A stretch of DNA of 64,000 nucleotides from an uncultured Gammaproteobacteria bacterium (GTDB lineage: Bacteria > Pseudomonadota > Gammaproteobacteria > GCA-001735895), in assembly GCA_947259485.1 (NCBI GenBank), contig CAMYLU010000006.1, forward strand, positions 159,984-223,983, given 5' to 3'. A program made the position numbers and the translations under genes. Position 1 is the stretch's first letter. Every line of letters begins with the position of its first letter. Of this stretch, positions 56,320 to 64,000 are shown one piece after another. The notes under the pieces are model-generated. The model had not been told where the DNA came from. It made no database searches and saw nothing but the letters and a program-made list of their open reading frames with translations.

Positions 56320-57624
56320 ATGCCTGAATTACCCGACAACATTGGTAGCAGAGAGTCGTTAATTACAGAACTCGATGGGTTTATCACAAATCACAAGGCC
56401 CAATCAAAGTGCTTTGCACTGTTACTGATCAATATTAAAAACTTTCGACGTTTCAATGTGACGTATGGGTATCGTGTCGCGGATTCAGTACTTAGTGCGT
56501 TTGCGGCCTGTTTGTCAGATTTGACGCGCTCTCAGGATTACGTTGCTCGAGTCGGAAATGCCGAGTTCGCCTTGCTATTACCCGCAGTCTTAAATGAAGG
56601 TCACGCCAGTCTTGCAGCGATAAAAATTATCGAAAAGCTAAAAGAACCGTTAAGGGTTGAGGAAGATGAGTTTCAGATTCGTGCCGATATTGGTATCGCC
56701 CTTTATCCCCAGCATGCTGATGATAGTCAAAAGCTTTTCAGCAATACGGAGCTGGCGCTGAATGATGCAAACAATAGCCCGGAGTCTTACGCCATTTATT
56801 CGGATGAAGATAATACGATCACTACCTTTGACTGGGATATCGAAGCCGATTTACAAAACGCAATTGAAAAAGATCAGTTTGAACTGTTCTTCCAGCCCCA
56901 AGTATATTTGAGTAGCGGGCAGCTCTTTGGTGCCGAAGCGCTAATACGCTGGAAAAACGGAAGTAAAGGATTTATTCGTCCCGACTTATTTATTCCAGTG
57001 GCCGAAAAAAGTGGGCAAATTAATGAGATAACCAAGTGGACTTTGAATGCAGCGCTCTGGTTTCGTAAATCCTGGCCTAAGGAAATGGATTCGTTAAATA
57101 TAGCGGTCAATATTTCGACAAATATGCTCAGTGACCCCGATTTTGCTGACATGGTACGCGGGGCAATTAGTATTTACGCGGTTGAGTACGAACAATTGAC
57201 CTTAGAGATCACAGAAAGTGCGCTGGTTGAAGATATGTCTTCCAGTTTCGACACACTGAATGAATTGAAGGCACTAGGGATCAATATTTCAATCGACGAT
57301 TTCGGAACAGGATATTCATCAATGGCATACTTCAAAAACATTCCAGCCAACGAATTGAAAATCGATCAAACATTCATTCGATACATGCTGGAAAATTCAA
57401 TGGATCAGCATATCGTGCAGACAATTATTCAGATGGCCAAAGGATTTGATCTTACAGTTGTCGCCGAAGGCATAGAAGACCAGAAAACCTTTGATATGTT
57501 ATGTGATCTGGAATGCAACATCGCGCAAGGATATCATCTCGCGAAACCCATGCCGGGCGATAGTTTTATAGAGTGGATTGATTACTATACCGCTAATAGG
57601 CAAACCGCAGGCAATCGCAGTTAG
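56320..57624 (+). CDS. GGDEF-EAL protein with degenerate GGDEF
   Basis: This 434-residue cytoplasmic protein has GGDEF replaced by GNAEF (79-83), so it should not make c-di-GMP. The EAL domain keeps EAL (206-208), DDFGTGYSS (326-334), LKIDQTFI and AEGIED, a full phosphodiesterase set. There is no transmembrane or sensory domain. Coupled to the HD-GYP gene upstream (8-base gap), the pair is probably a c-di-GMP-degrading or -sensing module. Confidence 0.93.
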   Translation: MPELPDNIGSRESLITELDGFITNHKAQSKCFALLLINIKNFRRFNVTYGYRVADSVLSAFAACLSDLTRSQDYVARVGNAEFALLLPAVLNEGHASLAAIKIIEKLKEPLRVEEDEFQIRADIGIALYPQHADDSQKLFSNTELALNDANNSPESYAIYSDEDNTITTFDWDIEADLQNAIEKDQFELFFQPQVYLSSGQLFGAEALIRWKNGSKGFIRPDLFIPVAEKSGQINEITKWTLNAALWFRKSWPKEMDSLNIAVNISTNMLSDPDFADMVRGAISIYAVEYEQLTLEITESALVEDMSSSFDTLNELKALGINISIDDFGTGYSSMAYFKNIPANELKIDQTFIRYMLENSMDQHIVQTIIQMAKGFDLTVVAEGIEDQKTFDMLCDLECNIAQGYHLAKPMPGDSFIEWIDYYTANRQTAGNRS

Positions 57625-57702
57625 GGTCCGACATTGTTGAGACGATATCAACCAAGGTAGGCAAGGGTACGATCCAGCTTTTGACCAGATAATTTTTTGA
57701 GT

Positions 57703-57735
57703 CGAGGGTCTGCTTTGGTGGTTAGCAGACCCTCG
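57703..57735. terminator. 12-bp perfect stem-loop after the EAL gene
   Basis: CGAGGGTCTGCT and AGCAGACCCTCG pair perfectly around a 9-base loop. No T tract follows on either strand, so it may be a Rho-dependent or processing signal. A partial repeat (TTTCTCAGTGTCCGTTTTC, 57742-57760) follows. Confidence 0.45.
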
Positions 57736-57816
57736 TGATAAATTTCTCAGTGTCCGTTTTCGGCAAAAACTTATAATTTCGGCACGTCCAGCTTTCAGTC
57801 GATGAAATTGATTAAA

Positions 57817-57830
57817 TTGATGCAGATCAA
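57817..57830. promoter_or_regulatory. FNR/ANR-type box
   Basis: TTGAT-GCAG-ATCAA is a perfect match to the FNR/ANR consensus TTGAT-N4-ATCAA. Centred at 57823.5, it would sit at -41.5 for a start near 57865, with a weak -10 (TATCCA, 57853-57858), the class II arrangement. A 26-base leader then leads to the small peptide gene. Confidence 0.65.
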
Positions 57831-57890
57831 AGGGTCGAGGCTGGTACTCGTTTATCCAGTGTTCTCCTGAGGAGGAAATGGAGAAATTTT

Positions 57891-57995
57891 ATGCGGGAAA
57901 CCCTTCCCGAGCCGCTCGAAGATGGGCCAATCACGCTTAGCGTCTGGCTTATCGGCGGCTTGATTATCGCGTTACTGGTCGCGTTGCTTCTTTAA
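57891..57995 (+). CDS. 34-residue single-helix membrane peptide
   Basis: ATG 57891 is preceded at 7 bases by GGAG in a purine-rich run. The product starts MRETLPEPLEDGP and ends in one hydrophobic helix (residues 16-34, SVWLIGGLIIALLVALLL). The upstream perfect FNR/ANR box predicts induction under low oxygen. Such short helices are often accessory subunits of oxidases or transport proteins. No family is recognised. Confidence 0.6.
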   Translation: MRETLPEPLEDGPITLSVWLIGGLIIALLVALLL

Positions 57996-58014
57996 TCATT
58001 TACCAACCGTCGAT

Positions 58015-59160
58015 CTAAAGGCAGGCCTCGAATAAAGCCCTGGTGTTTTCCTTGTTCATCTCGATTGGATTACCTCCGACGCTGGGATCTTTAAGCGCTG
58101 AATCGACCAACCAGTCGAGATCAGGATCGGTTACTCCGAGATCGGTCAGGTTAGCCGGGATTCCCAGGGAAGCGTTCAATTCGACGACATAATTGTAGAA
58201 ACCGTCAAAACCACCCGCTATCCCGAGATAGGCGGCGAGCGCCTCGATGCGGGTTTCGATTGCGGCCCGATTGAACTTGAGCACCGGCGCCATGACAACG
58301 GCATTGGTCGTGCCATGGTGGCTGTTGTAAAACGCGCCGATCGGGTGTGACAGCGCGTGAATTGCACCGAGCCCTTTTTGAAAAGCGGTGGCACCCATAG
58401 CCGCGGCCGACATCATGTGCGCGCGCGCCTCGATATCGTTGGCGTCGGCGTAGGCACGTGGCAGGTATTCCTTGACCAGGCGCATACCCTCGACCGCTAT
58501 ACCCTGGCTCATCGGATGGTAATGCGGTGAACAATAGGCCTCGAGACAATGGGCAAAAGCATCCATGCCGGTGCCGGCGGTGATTGCAGCGGGCATGCCG
58601 ACGGTAAGCTCGGGATCACAGATCACCACCGCTGCCAGGATTTTAGGATGAAAGATGATTTTCTTTTCGTGGCTCTCGGAATTCGAAAGCACACCCGCTC
58701 GACCGACCTCGGAACCGGTTCCAGCCGTGGTTGGCACCGCGATAATCGGGGCGATCTTGTCGGCATCGGCGCGGGTCCACCAGTCGCCGACATCTTCATA
58801 ATCCCAGACGGGACGAGTCTGGCCGCACATGAAAGCGATCACCTTACCGAGGTCGAGCCCTGAACCGCCACCAAACGCGATTACCCCGTCGTGTCCGCCA
58901 TCGTTGTAGGCTTTAAGTCCCTGCTCGAGATTTTTTTCATTCGGATTGGGATCAACCTCGGAATACATGGCACGACCCAGGCCGGCCTCGTCGAGCAACG
59001 CCAGCGTGTCCTGCGTGATTGGTAAATTCGCGAGCCCGCGATCGGTTACCAGCAATGGTTTGCTCATGCCGGCGGTGTTGCAGGCATCGGCAATTTCGTT
59101 AATGCGACCCGCGCCAAATCGTATCGAGGTTGGATATGACCAGTTTCCAATAAGCTGCAT
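58015..59160 (-). CDS. Iron-containing alcohol dehydrogenase
   Basis: This 381-residue group III alcohol dehydrogenase has the NAD-binding GGGSGLDLGK (about 97-106), PTTAGTGSEV and the iron ligands in GMDAFAHCLEAYCSPHYHP and IHALSHPIGAFYNSHHG. It oxidises an alcohol or reduces an aldehyde. It lies 28 bases after the glutamine-synthetase-like gene on the same strand, so the two are probably co-transcribed; together they suggest amino-alcohol or amine side-chain metabolism. Confidence 0.94.
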   Translation of the reverse strand: MQLIGNWSYPTSIRFGAGRINEIADACNTAGMSKPLLVTDRGLANLPITQDTLALLDEAGLGRAMYSEVDPNPNEKNLEQGLKAYNDGGHDGVIAFGGGSGLDLGKVIAFMCGQTRPVWDYEDVGDWWTRADADKIAPIIAVPTTAGTGSEVGRAGVLSNSESHEKKIIFHPKILAAVVICDPELTVGMPAAITAGTGMDAFAHCLEAYCSPHYHPMSQGIAVEGMRLVKEYLPRAYADANDIEARAHMMSAAAMGATAFQKGLGAIHALSHPIGAFYNSHHGTTNAVVMAPVLKFNRAAIETRIEALAAYLGIAGGFDGFYNYVVELNASLGIPANLTDLGVTDPDLDWLVDSALKDPSVGGNPIEMNKENTRALFEACL

Positions 59161-59188
59161 GTTTCTATCCCAGTGAATTTTTTAGTTT

Positions 59189-60556
59189 TTAAGCCCTTTC
59201 GAAGCCGCGGTTGACTTCGTAATCGGTGACCTTGCTGTTGAAATCTTCCTGTTCCCACTCCGCGGCCCGCACGTAGTGATCGATCACGTCGGATCCCATT
59301 GCATCGCGTAACATGTTCGATTTTTTCAATGCCACGGTTGCCTCGGTCAGCGTGTTCGGGATTTCACGTGCCTTGCGGGCCTGGTAGGCGTCACCCTTGA
59401 ACTCCTTTTCCAGTTCGAGTTTCTCTTCGATACCGGCGATGCCGGCGGCAATTTGCGCGGCAATAGCAAGATAGGGATTTAAATCACTGCCGCCAACGCG
59501 GCATTCGACGCGCACGTTGCGCGTGCCGTCCGCGACAACGCGATAACCCGCGGTGCGATTGTCGAGCGACCAGATGGCCTTGGTCGGTGCGAAGGTGCCC
59601 GCCATGAAGCGCTTGTAGGAATTGACATAAGGCGCCAGGAAAAAAGTGTTGTCGCTTGCATACTTGAGCAGCCCGGCCAGGTATTGACGCATCAGGGTGG
59701 ACATGCCGTACTCGGCGGCGGTGTCAAAAAACACGGCATCGCCGCCGGTGGACACCAGCGACTGGTGTATATGGCTGGATGAACCGGCCGCATCGTGGCT
59801 CCACTTGGCGAGAAAGGTGACCGCGCGGTCATTCAAAAATGCGATCTCCTTGACCGCGTTTTTGACCAGGCTGTGGTTGTCGGCCATTTCCAGTGCATCA
59901 CTATAGCAAACGTTGATTTCTGCCTGGCCGGGATCGGCCTCGCCCTTGGTGTTTTCGACGCGAACGCCCGCACCCTGCAAACCGTTACGGATTTTCCGCA
60001 TCAGGGTCTCTTCCTTGGTGGTCTGGAAAATATGGTAGTCCTCGTTGTAAGGGCCGATAGTGGTCATCTCGCGATAGGATTTATCACGCAATTCCTCGAA
60101 ACTTTCGCGGAACACGAAAAACTCGAGCTCGGTTGCAACTGCCGAAGCCAGTCCCATGCCCTGCAGCCGATCGATTTGACGTTTTAAAACGGCGCGTGGC
60201 GAGTGCGGGACCTGTACATGGGTATGATGATCGAACAGATCACACAACACCATCGCGGTGCCTTCGAGCCAGGGCAAAACACGCATTGTTGCCATATCCG
60301 GCTTCATGATGTAGTCACCATAGCCGGCCGCCCAGCTGGTAGCGGTGTAACCGTCGACGGTATACATTTCGAGGTCCGTTGCGACCAGGTAGTTGCAGCA
60401 GTGAGTTTCTTCCCAGGCGCTTTCCAGAAAAAACTCGGCCTGAAATCGCTTGCCCATCAGGCGCCCCTGCATATCGGGAATCGCGGTTATAACGGTGTCG
60501 ATCTGTCCGGATGCTACCTTGTCTTTAAGCATCTCGAGTGAAAGATTTCCTGGCAT
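59189..60556 (-). CDS. Glutamine synthetase family, gamma-glutamylamine synthetase-type
   Basis: This 455-residue ligase starts at ATG 60554-60556 (MPGNLSLEML). Active-site features include ELEFFVF, NTKGEADPGQAEIN, SSSHIHQSL and the NRTAGYRVV loop. The sequence is closest to PuuA/GlnA4-like proteins that gamma-glutamylate amines or ethanolamine rather than ammonia. It is distinct from gmaS at 8927. Paired with an iron alcohol dehydrogenase, it points to an amino-alcohol. Confidence 0.9.
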   Translation of the reverse strand: MPGNLSLEMLKDKVASGQIDTVITAIPDMQGRLMGKRFQAEFFLESAWEETHCCNYLVATDLEMYTVDGYTATSWAAGYGDYIMKPDMATMRVLPWLEGTAMVLCDLFDHHTHVQVPHSPRAVLKRQIDRLQGMGLASAVATELEFFVFRESFEELRDKSYREMTTIGPYNEDYHIFQTTKEETLMRKIRNGLQGAGVRVENTKGEADPGQAEINVCYSDALEMADNHSLVKNAVKEIAFLNDRAVTFLAKWSHDAAGSSSHIHQSLVSTGGDAVFFDTAAEYGMSTLMRQYLAGLLKYASDNTFFLAPYVNSYKRFMAGTFAPTKAIWSLDNRTAGYRVVADGTRNVRVECRVGGSDLNPYLAIAAQIAAGIAGIEEKLELEKEFKGDAYQARKAREIPNTLTEATVALKKSNMLRDAMGSDVIDHYVRAAEWEQEDFNSKVTDYEVNRGFERA

Positions 60557-60643
60557 ATCAGTCTCGTTAAAGTGGGTCGAAGAGGTGGCGCATAGAATAC
60601 GCCCCAAGGTTTCATGCGATCAAGTCTAACCTGCCGGTATGGA

Positions 60644-60756
60644 CGTCCGGCTTAGCTCATATCAGAGTTGTACTGTTTGAAAATTTGACGACTTTGGCCT
60701 TGATCGGCGGATCGCCAGCATCTTTCCATTATCGCCAGGCACAGTCAAGCCGGACG
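60644..60756. repeat. 113-bp segment bounded by 10-bp inverted repeats
   Basis: CGTCCGGCTT (60644-60653) and AAGCCGGACG (60747-60756) are exact inverted repeats 93 bases apart in the gap before the GS-like gene. No target-site duplication is evident. A MITE-like scrap or an operator loop is possible. Confidence 0.35.
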
Positions 60757-60796
60757 GCCAGGCCCGGTCAGGGGAGGTCGATTCTAAAAAACGGGA

Positions 60797-61027
60797 TTAG
60801 TGCTTGGTGGTGCTGAAAATATTGCGGAAGGTCTGGATAAAGGAATTTTCGAGCTGCTTCTGGCGCTCATAGGCCTCGCGTTCCAGCTTTGCGCGCAAGG
60901 TCTGGCGCCGACGTTCTACTCGGTCGTTACCAACAGCGCAGCTGGCTACCTGTGTGTAGGTTATCGGCAGGCTATTGTCGGTAGTATCCACTGCGTTGAA
61001 TCCTGAGTTGGTTGTATCTTCGTTCAT
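60797..61027 (-). CDS. Small charged protein, unknown
   Basis: This 76-residue protein has a polar N-terminus and a strongly helical basic/acidic middle (RVERRRQTLRAKLEREAYERQKQLEN). No motif is recognised. It is followed by a 190-bp gap before the GS-like gene and sits downstream of the LysR gene; it may be a genuine but lineage-specific gene. Confidence 0.45.
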   Translation of the reverse strand: MNEDTTNSGFNAVDTTDNSLPITYTQVASCAVGNDRVERRRQTLRAKLEREAYERQKQLENSFIQTFRNIFSTTKH

Positions 61028-61185
61028 CGATTCTCCTACAATAAAAAACTATAGGTTTCTTGAGAAACAGGGCGAAATTCTAGCTTTTCCAGCTGCTATT
61101 TCCGTGCGTCAAAGCACATTTTTCGCAATTTCGGCCTTAATTTCCGGCCAGTGGGGAAGAATAAACGGAAAAAAAGCCGCTGTGA

Positions 61186-62055
61186 TCAGGTTTCCGGTAA
61201 ATCGACAAAGATCTTTCTGATCGACGTATCGAAGCGGGATACCGGTTTGCTGGAATGCTGAACCAGCGCGAGCTGGCGGGTATCGATCGGGTCGCCAAAC
61301 GGGACTTGAACCAGTCTTTCCGGATCCAGTATGGCGTGTAGTCGGCGCGGTACCACTGAAACACCGAAGCCGTCGATAACCAGGTTTTCGATTGCTTCCA
61401 GGGAATCGATTTCAATTGATTCGGTCAGGTGAATTCCACGTTGCTGCAGCCTGGCCGCGATATGCTGGCCAACCCAGGTGCTTTTGTTAAAAGCGATATA
61501 GGGCATCGAGCGCAGCAGTTCGGCATCGGTATTCGCCCTGGCCTTTGCCGGGGCAATAACATAGTAAGGCTCGGATGCGATGGCGGTAATGTCGAGTTCC
61601 GGAATTTCGACCACCGGAGCGGTCAACAACGCGTAGTCCAGTTCCCGGCGTACCACCGCGGCAGAGAGTTCTCCGGATAGTCCCGATTTGACGCTAACTT
61701 GCAGTTCAGGGAACTGCTGACGCAATGCTTCGAGCACCCTGGGTAACAGGTTGTGCACACAGGTAGGGATGAAACCGATCGATACCGAGCCGGATATTTT
61801 GGCGCCACTCGCTTCCAGCTTGATGTTTTCGATCTTATCGAGCACCTCTCCCGCAAGTCGCCCGATACGAACTCCCTCGGCGGTTAGCGCGACGGGTCTG
61901 CTGCTGCGGTCGAACAGGTCGACACCGAGGGTTGCCTCGAGTTGGCGCATCTGTACGCTGATTGCAGCCTGGCTCAATCCGATTCGTTCACCGGCCGCGA
62001 CAAAACTGCCTCGATCCAGGATTGTGGCAAGCGAGCGTAGCTGTCGTAAATTCAT
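61186..62055 (-). CDS. LysR-family transcriptional regulator
   Basis: This 289-residue LTTR has the N-terminal winged helix (MNLRQLRSLATILDRGSFVAAGERIGLSQAAISVQMRQLEATLGVDLFDR) and a C-terminal periplasmic-binding-type effector domain. It is divergent from the succinate-dehydrogenase-like operon with an 86-bp shared control region containing a palindrome, so it most likely controls that operon in response to a small acid. Confidence 0.93.
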   Translation of the reverse strand: MNLRQLRSLATILDRGSFVAAGERIGLSQAAISVQMRQLEATLGVDLFDRSSRPVALTAEGVRIGRLAGEVLDKIENIKLEASGAKISGSVSIGFIPTCVHNLLPRVLEALRQQFPELQVSVKSGLSGELSAAVVRRELDYALLTAPVVEIPELDITAIASEPYYVIAPAKARANTDAELLRSMPYIAFNKSTWVGQHIAARLQQRGIHLTESIEIDSLEAIENLVIDGFGVSVVPRRLHAILDPERLVQVPFGDPIDTRQLALVQHSSKPVSRFDTSIRKIFVDLPET

Positions 62056-62076
62056 GGAGGTTAATTAACTTAATAA

Positions 62077-62098
62077 AAACTAAAGTATATATTAGTTT
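62077..62098. promoter_or_regulatory. LysR-type operator candidate
   Basis: AAACTAA-N8-TTAGTTT is a perfect 7-bp inverted repeat between the divergent LysR gene and the sdh-like operon, of LysR T-N11-A character. A further half-site TTAGTTTTA lies at 62112-62120. Confidence 0.55.
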
Positions 62099-62141
62099 AT
62101 TTTAAATTTCGTTAGTTTTAATAAAGTAATATCATGTATCG

Positions 62142-62888
62142 ATGGTGGATTCGGCGACAGATTCGATAACGGTCAGCGTATGGCGCGGTGTTGCAGGGAG
62201 CGGTGATTTCCAGGATTACCAGGTTCCCCAGCAACCCAGCCAGACCATACTCGACGTCATCACCTGGATCCAGCGTCACCTCGATGCCTCCTTGAGTTAT
62301 CGCTTTGCCTGCCGGGTCGGTATGTGCGGTTCCTGCGCGATGATGGTAAACGGGATTCCGCGTTGGACCTGCCGCACCCATGTCAACAAGGTCATGCAGG
62401 AGAGACACCTGACGGTCGAACCGTTGCGCAATTTGCCGGTGATAAAAGACCTGGCCTGCGATATGAGTGAATTCTTTGAAAAATGGCGGCAAGCCGAGGG
62501 TCATTTTCAGGGCCGCAGATCGCGTGATGAAACGGTGGCCGCAATCTCGCCGAAATCCTCACAGCGTCAGGCCGCTAACGCGGCAATCGAGTGCATCAAC
62601 TGTGCAATCTGTTACGCGTCCTGCGACGTGGTTGCCTGGAATAGAGATTACCTCGGGCCGGCCGCATTGAACCGGGCCTGGAGCCTGCAAAATGATCAGC
62701 GTGACCGCGCGCAGGACGAGCGTCTAAAGGTGGTAGCAGGCGATGCCGGCTGCCATCAGTGTCATTCGCAGCAGGGTTGCTCGACTTATTGTCCCAACGA
62801 ACTTAACCCGACCGCGTCAATCGCCGGGTTGAAACGCATGTCCGCGCACTGGTTTATGAACAAAAAATACCGGCAACGTCATGGTTGA
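62142..62888 (+). CDS. Succinate dehydrogenase/fumarate reductase-like iron-sulfur subunit
   Basis: This 248-residue protein has a plant-type 2Fe-2S ferredoxin domain with CRVGMCGSC and a later Cys (RTWTC-like WTCRTH), and a C-terminal domain with CINCAICYASC and CHQCHSQQGCSTYCP for 4Fe-4S and 3Fe-4S clusters. This is the SdhB/FrdB layout. It belongs to a paralogous set under LysR control rather than the housekeeping sdhCDAB. The start overlaps nothing; the next gene's ATG overlaps its stop. Confidence 0.92.
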   Translation: MVDSATDSITVSVWRGVAGSGDFQDYQVPQQPSQTILDVITWIQRHLDASLSYRFACRVGMCGSCAMMVNGIPRWTCRTHVNKVMQERHLTVEPLRNLPVIKDLACDMSEFFEKWRQAEGHFQGRRSRDETVAAISPKSSQRQAANAAIECINCAICYASCDVVAWNRDYLGPAALNRAWSLQNDQRDRAQDERLKVVAGDAGCHQCHSQQGCSTYCPNELNPTASIAGLKRMSAHWFMNKKYRQRHG

Positions 62889-63216
62889 ACTCAGGCTCTA
62901 CATGGCACAACGCGCCACCGCGGCGATTATGGCGCCGCTGGTATTATTGCACCTGGGTGTCATGATCTACGCCATCCAGGGTGGGCTCTCGGCCGATGAA
63001 ATATTGGAGCGTACGCGCGGCAGCCTGTTCTGGGGCGGCACCTATGGCCTGTTTGTGATCGCGGTTTCGGTACACGCTACGATCGGCTTACGCAACATTT
63101 TGCGTGAATGGTTTCGATTGCGCGGCCCGGTGTTGGCCGTCCTGTGTTGGCTGTGTGGGGCCGGTTTATTGATTGCCGGGTTGCGCGCGGTTGTGGCAGT
63201 AGTGGGTGCGCCATGA
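62881..63216 (+). CDS. Succinate dehydrogenase cytochrome-b-like membrane subunit
   Basis: This 111-residue protein has three hydrophobic helices (about 14-33, 48-68 and 82-105) and His residues (LLHLGVMIYA, SVHATIGL) that could ligate heme b or bind quinone. It begins inside the previous gene by 8 bases and ends overlapping the next start by 4 (ATGA), so it is translationally coupled. Matches the size and place of SdhC. Confidence 0.86.
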   Translation: MVELRLYMAQRATAAIMAPLVLLHLGVMIYAIQGGLSADEILERTRGSLFWGGTYGLFVIAVSVHATIGLRNILREWFRLRGPVLAVLCWLCGAGLLIAGLRAVVAVVGAP

Positions 63217-63551
63217 AAGCGCATCGCAAGCAGCCTCTTTACTTCGCCTTCCTGCTGCACCGGCTTTCAGGGCTCGGGCTGGCGTTATTTTTACCGTTTC
63301 ATTTTTACGTGCTCGGACTGGCACTGGAAAGTCATGCGGCACTCGATCGTTTCCTGCACTGGAGCGAACTACCGCTGGTGAAATTCGCCGAGTTTGGTCT
63401 CGTGTTTTTGCTCGCGTTGCATTTTTTCGGCGGCCTGCGCCTGCTGGCGCTGGAGAACCTGCCGTGGAGTAACCGGCAGAAAAATTACGCCGCGGTTGCG
63501 TTCGCTGTCGCATTCTTCGTCGCCTGTGGATACCTGTTGCGGGCAATCTAG
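63213..63551 (+). CDS. Succinate dehydrogenase second membrane anchor-like subunit
   Basis: This 112-residue protein has three helices (about 13-32, 52-70 and 88-108) and candidate heme/quinone residues (LLHRLSGLGLALFLPFH, ALHFFGG). ATG 63213 overlaps the preceding stop by 4 bases. The combination of two small three-helix proteins and an FeS subunit is that of the SdhCD/FrdCD anchor. Confidence 0.86.
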   Translation: MKAHRKQPLYFAFLLHRLSGLGLALFLPFHFYVLGLALESHAALDRFLHWSELPLVKFAEFGLVFLLALHFFGGLRLLALENLPWSNRQKNYAAVAFAVAFFVACGYLLRAI

Positions 63552-64000
63552 GTGGAATTCCAAACCCATAAAACCGACGTTTTAATCCTCGGCAGTGGCG
63601 GTGCCGGACTATTTGCTGCCCTGCATGCCTGCAGGGCAAACCCGGAGCTCGAGGTGACGATTGCGGTTAAGGGACTACTCGGAAAGTGTGGCTGCACGCG
63701 CATGGTACAGGGTGGTTATAACGTGGCGTTGAGCCCGGGAGATTCGATCGAGCGGCACTTCATGGACACCATCATCGGCGGCAAATGGCTGCCCGACCAG
63801 GCGATGGCGATGCGGCTCTGTGAAACCGCGGTGACCCGGGTGCAGGAACTGGAGAACGAGCTCGGTTGCTTTTTTGATCGCAACGATGATGGATCGCTGC
63901 ACCACAAGGCGTTTGCCGGCCAAACCTTTGACCGCACCGTGCACAAGGGTGACCTGACCGGGATTGAAATTATCAGCCGCCTGATGGAACAGGTGCGTGC
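63552..64000 (+). CDS. Succinate dehydrogenase/fumarate reductase-like flavoprotein (N-terminal part)
   Basis: GTG 63552 immediately follows the previous stop. The visible 149 residues open with the FAD-binding motif GSGGAG (14-19). The segment LLGKCGCTRMVQGGYNVAL aligns without gaps to the SdhA region holding the FAD-linking histidine, but that position is Cys48, so classical 8-alpha-histidyl FAD attachment is not expected. The C-terminal rest lies outside the window. Together with the preceding three genes it forms a four-subunit complex. Confidence 0.9.
   Translation, partial: MEFQTHKTDVLILGSGGAGLFAALHACRANPELEVTIAVKGLLGKCGCTRMVQGGYNVALSPGDSIERHFMDTIIGGKWLPDQAMAMRLCETAVTRVQELENELGCFFDRNDDGSLHHKAFAGQTFDRTVHKGDLTGIEIISRLMEQVR

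Noticed and set aside
57742..57790. An eighth repeat copy after the EAL gene
   Set aside because: Only the left box and linker resemble copies A and B; the second and third boxes are missing, so it is listed as partial only.

Overview
The window looks like a chromosomal segment of a marine, methylotrophy-leaning proteobacterium, most likely an uncultivated gammaproteobacterium. Support for this comes from a recognisable trimethylamine monooxygenase, the N-methylglutamate synthase/gamma-glutamylmethylamide synthetase set, a DMSP-lyase (DddP) homologue, TRAP-TAXI transport and a DUF3391 HD-GYP protein. The taxonomic call is inference. I found no rRNA, tRNA, CRISPR array, complete insertion sequence or integrase.

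Layout. (1) 0.2-3.1 kb: ammonium transporter with a candidate NtrC box and sigma-54 promoter, a small membrane protein, a strong terminator, then folD. (2) 3.2-13.5 kb: methylated-amine locus. tmm and a cupin are on the minus strand, divergent from an XRE-cupin regulator followed by mgsA-mgsB-mgsC-gmaS, an EamA permease, fhs and an unknown gene. Methyl groups released as C1 units can be oxidised by FolD and Fhs, and the freed ammonium links to amt. N-methylglutamate dehydrogenase (mgdABCD) and TMAO demethylase (tdm) are absent from the window. (3) 13.5-19.4 kb, mostly minus strand: a glutamine-amidotransferase/gamma-glutamylcyclotransferase pair, membrane proteins, typA, bcp and an exported MsrA. 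(4) 19.6-27.6 kb: a tight five-gene plus-strand operon: class-V aminotransferase-like enzyme, flavin oxidoreductase, dimethylglycine-dehydrogenase-like FAD/GcvT fusion, DddP and a formylglycine-type sulfatase. A 104-bp two-hairpin element flanked by an 18-bp direct repeat interrupts it. This is the best candidate for an undescribed pathway for a methylated or sulfated osmolyte.

(5) 27.7-34.2 kb: response regulator/anti-sigma-like kinase fusion, PuuB-like oxidase, DUF1330, DNA glycosylase, 2OG-Fe(II) oxygenase, an exported Met-rich protein built of nine 9-residue repeats, and a MATE exporter. (6) 34.5-42.8 kb: TAXI-TRAP transporter, EamA permease, PLP desulfhydrase-like enzyme, D-2-hydroxyacid dehydrogenase, small membrane protein and FAD amine oxidase. 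(7) 43-48.9 kb: exported cyclase, HEAT lipoprotein, M48 peptidase with TerB-like tail, exported dienelactone hydrolase and a membrane-anchored unknown.

(8) 49-55 kb: a lower-GC accessory stretch with PPK2, a Sel1 protein, an enolase-superfamily pseudogene, lipoproteins, a nested hairpin and an orphan integron-cassette-like gene. Seven same-orientation copies of a degenerate repeat with boxes about 45 nt apart punctuate it. (9) 55-57.6 kb: an HD-GYP and a GGDEF-EAL protein, both with altered signature motifs (c-di-GMP turnover). (10) 57.8-64 kb: a perfect FNR/ANR box in front of a 34-residue membrane peptide, an iron alcohol dehydrogenase with a gamma-glutamylamide-synthetase-type glutamine synthetase, and a LysR gene divergent from a paralogous succinate dehydrogenase/fumarate reductase-like operon. 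The flavoprotein of that operon lacks the usual FAD-linking histidine and runs off the window.
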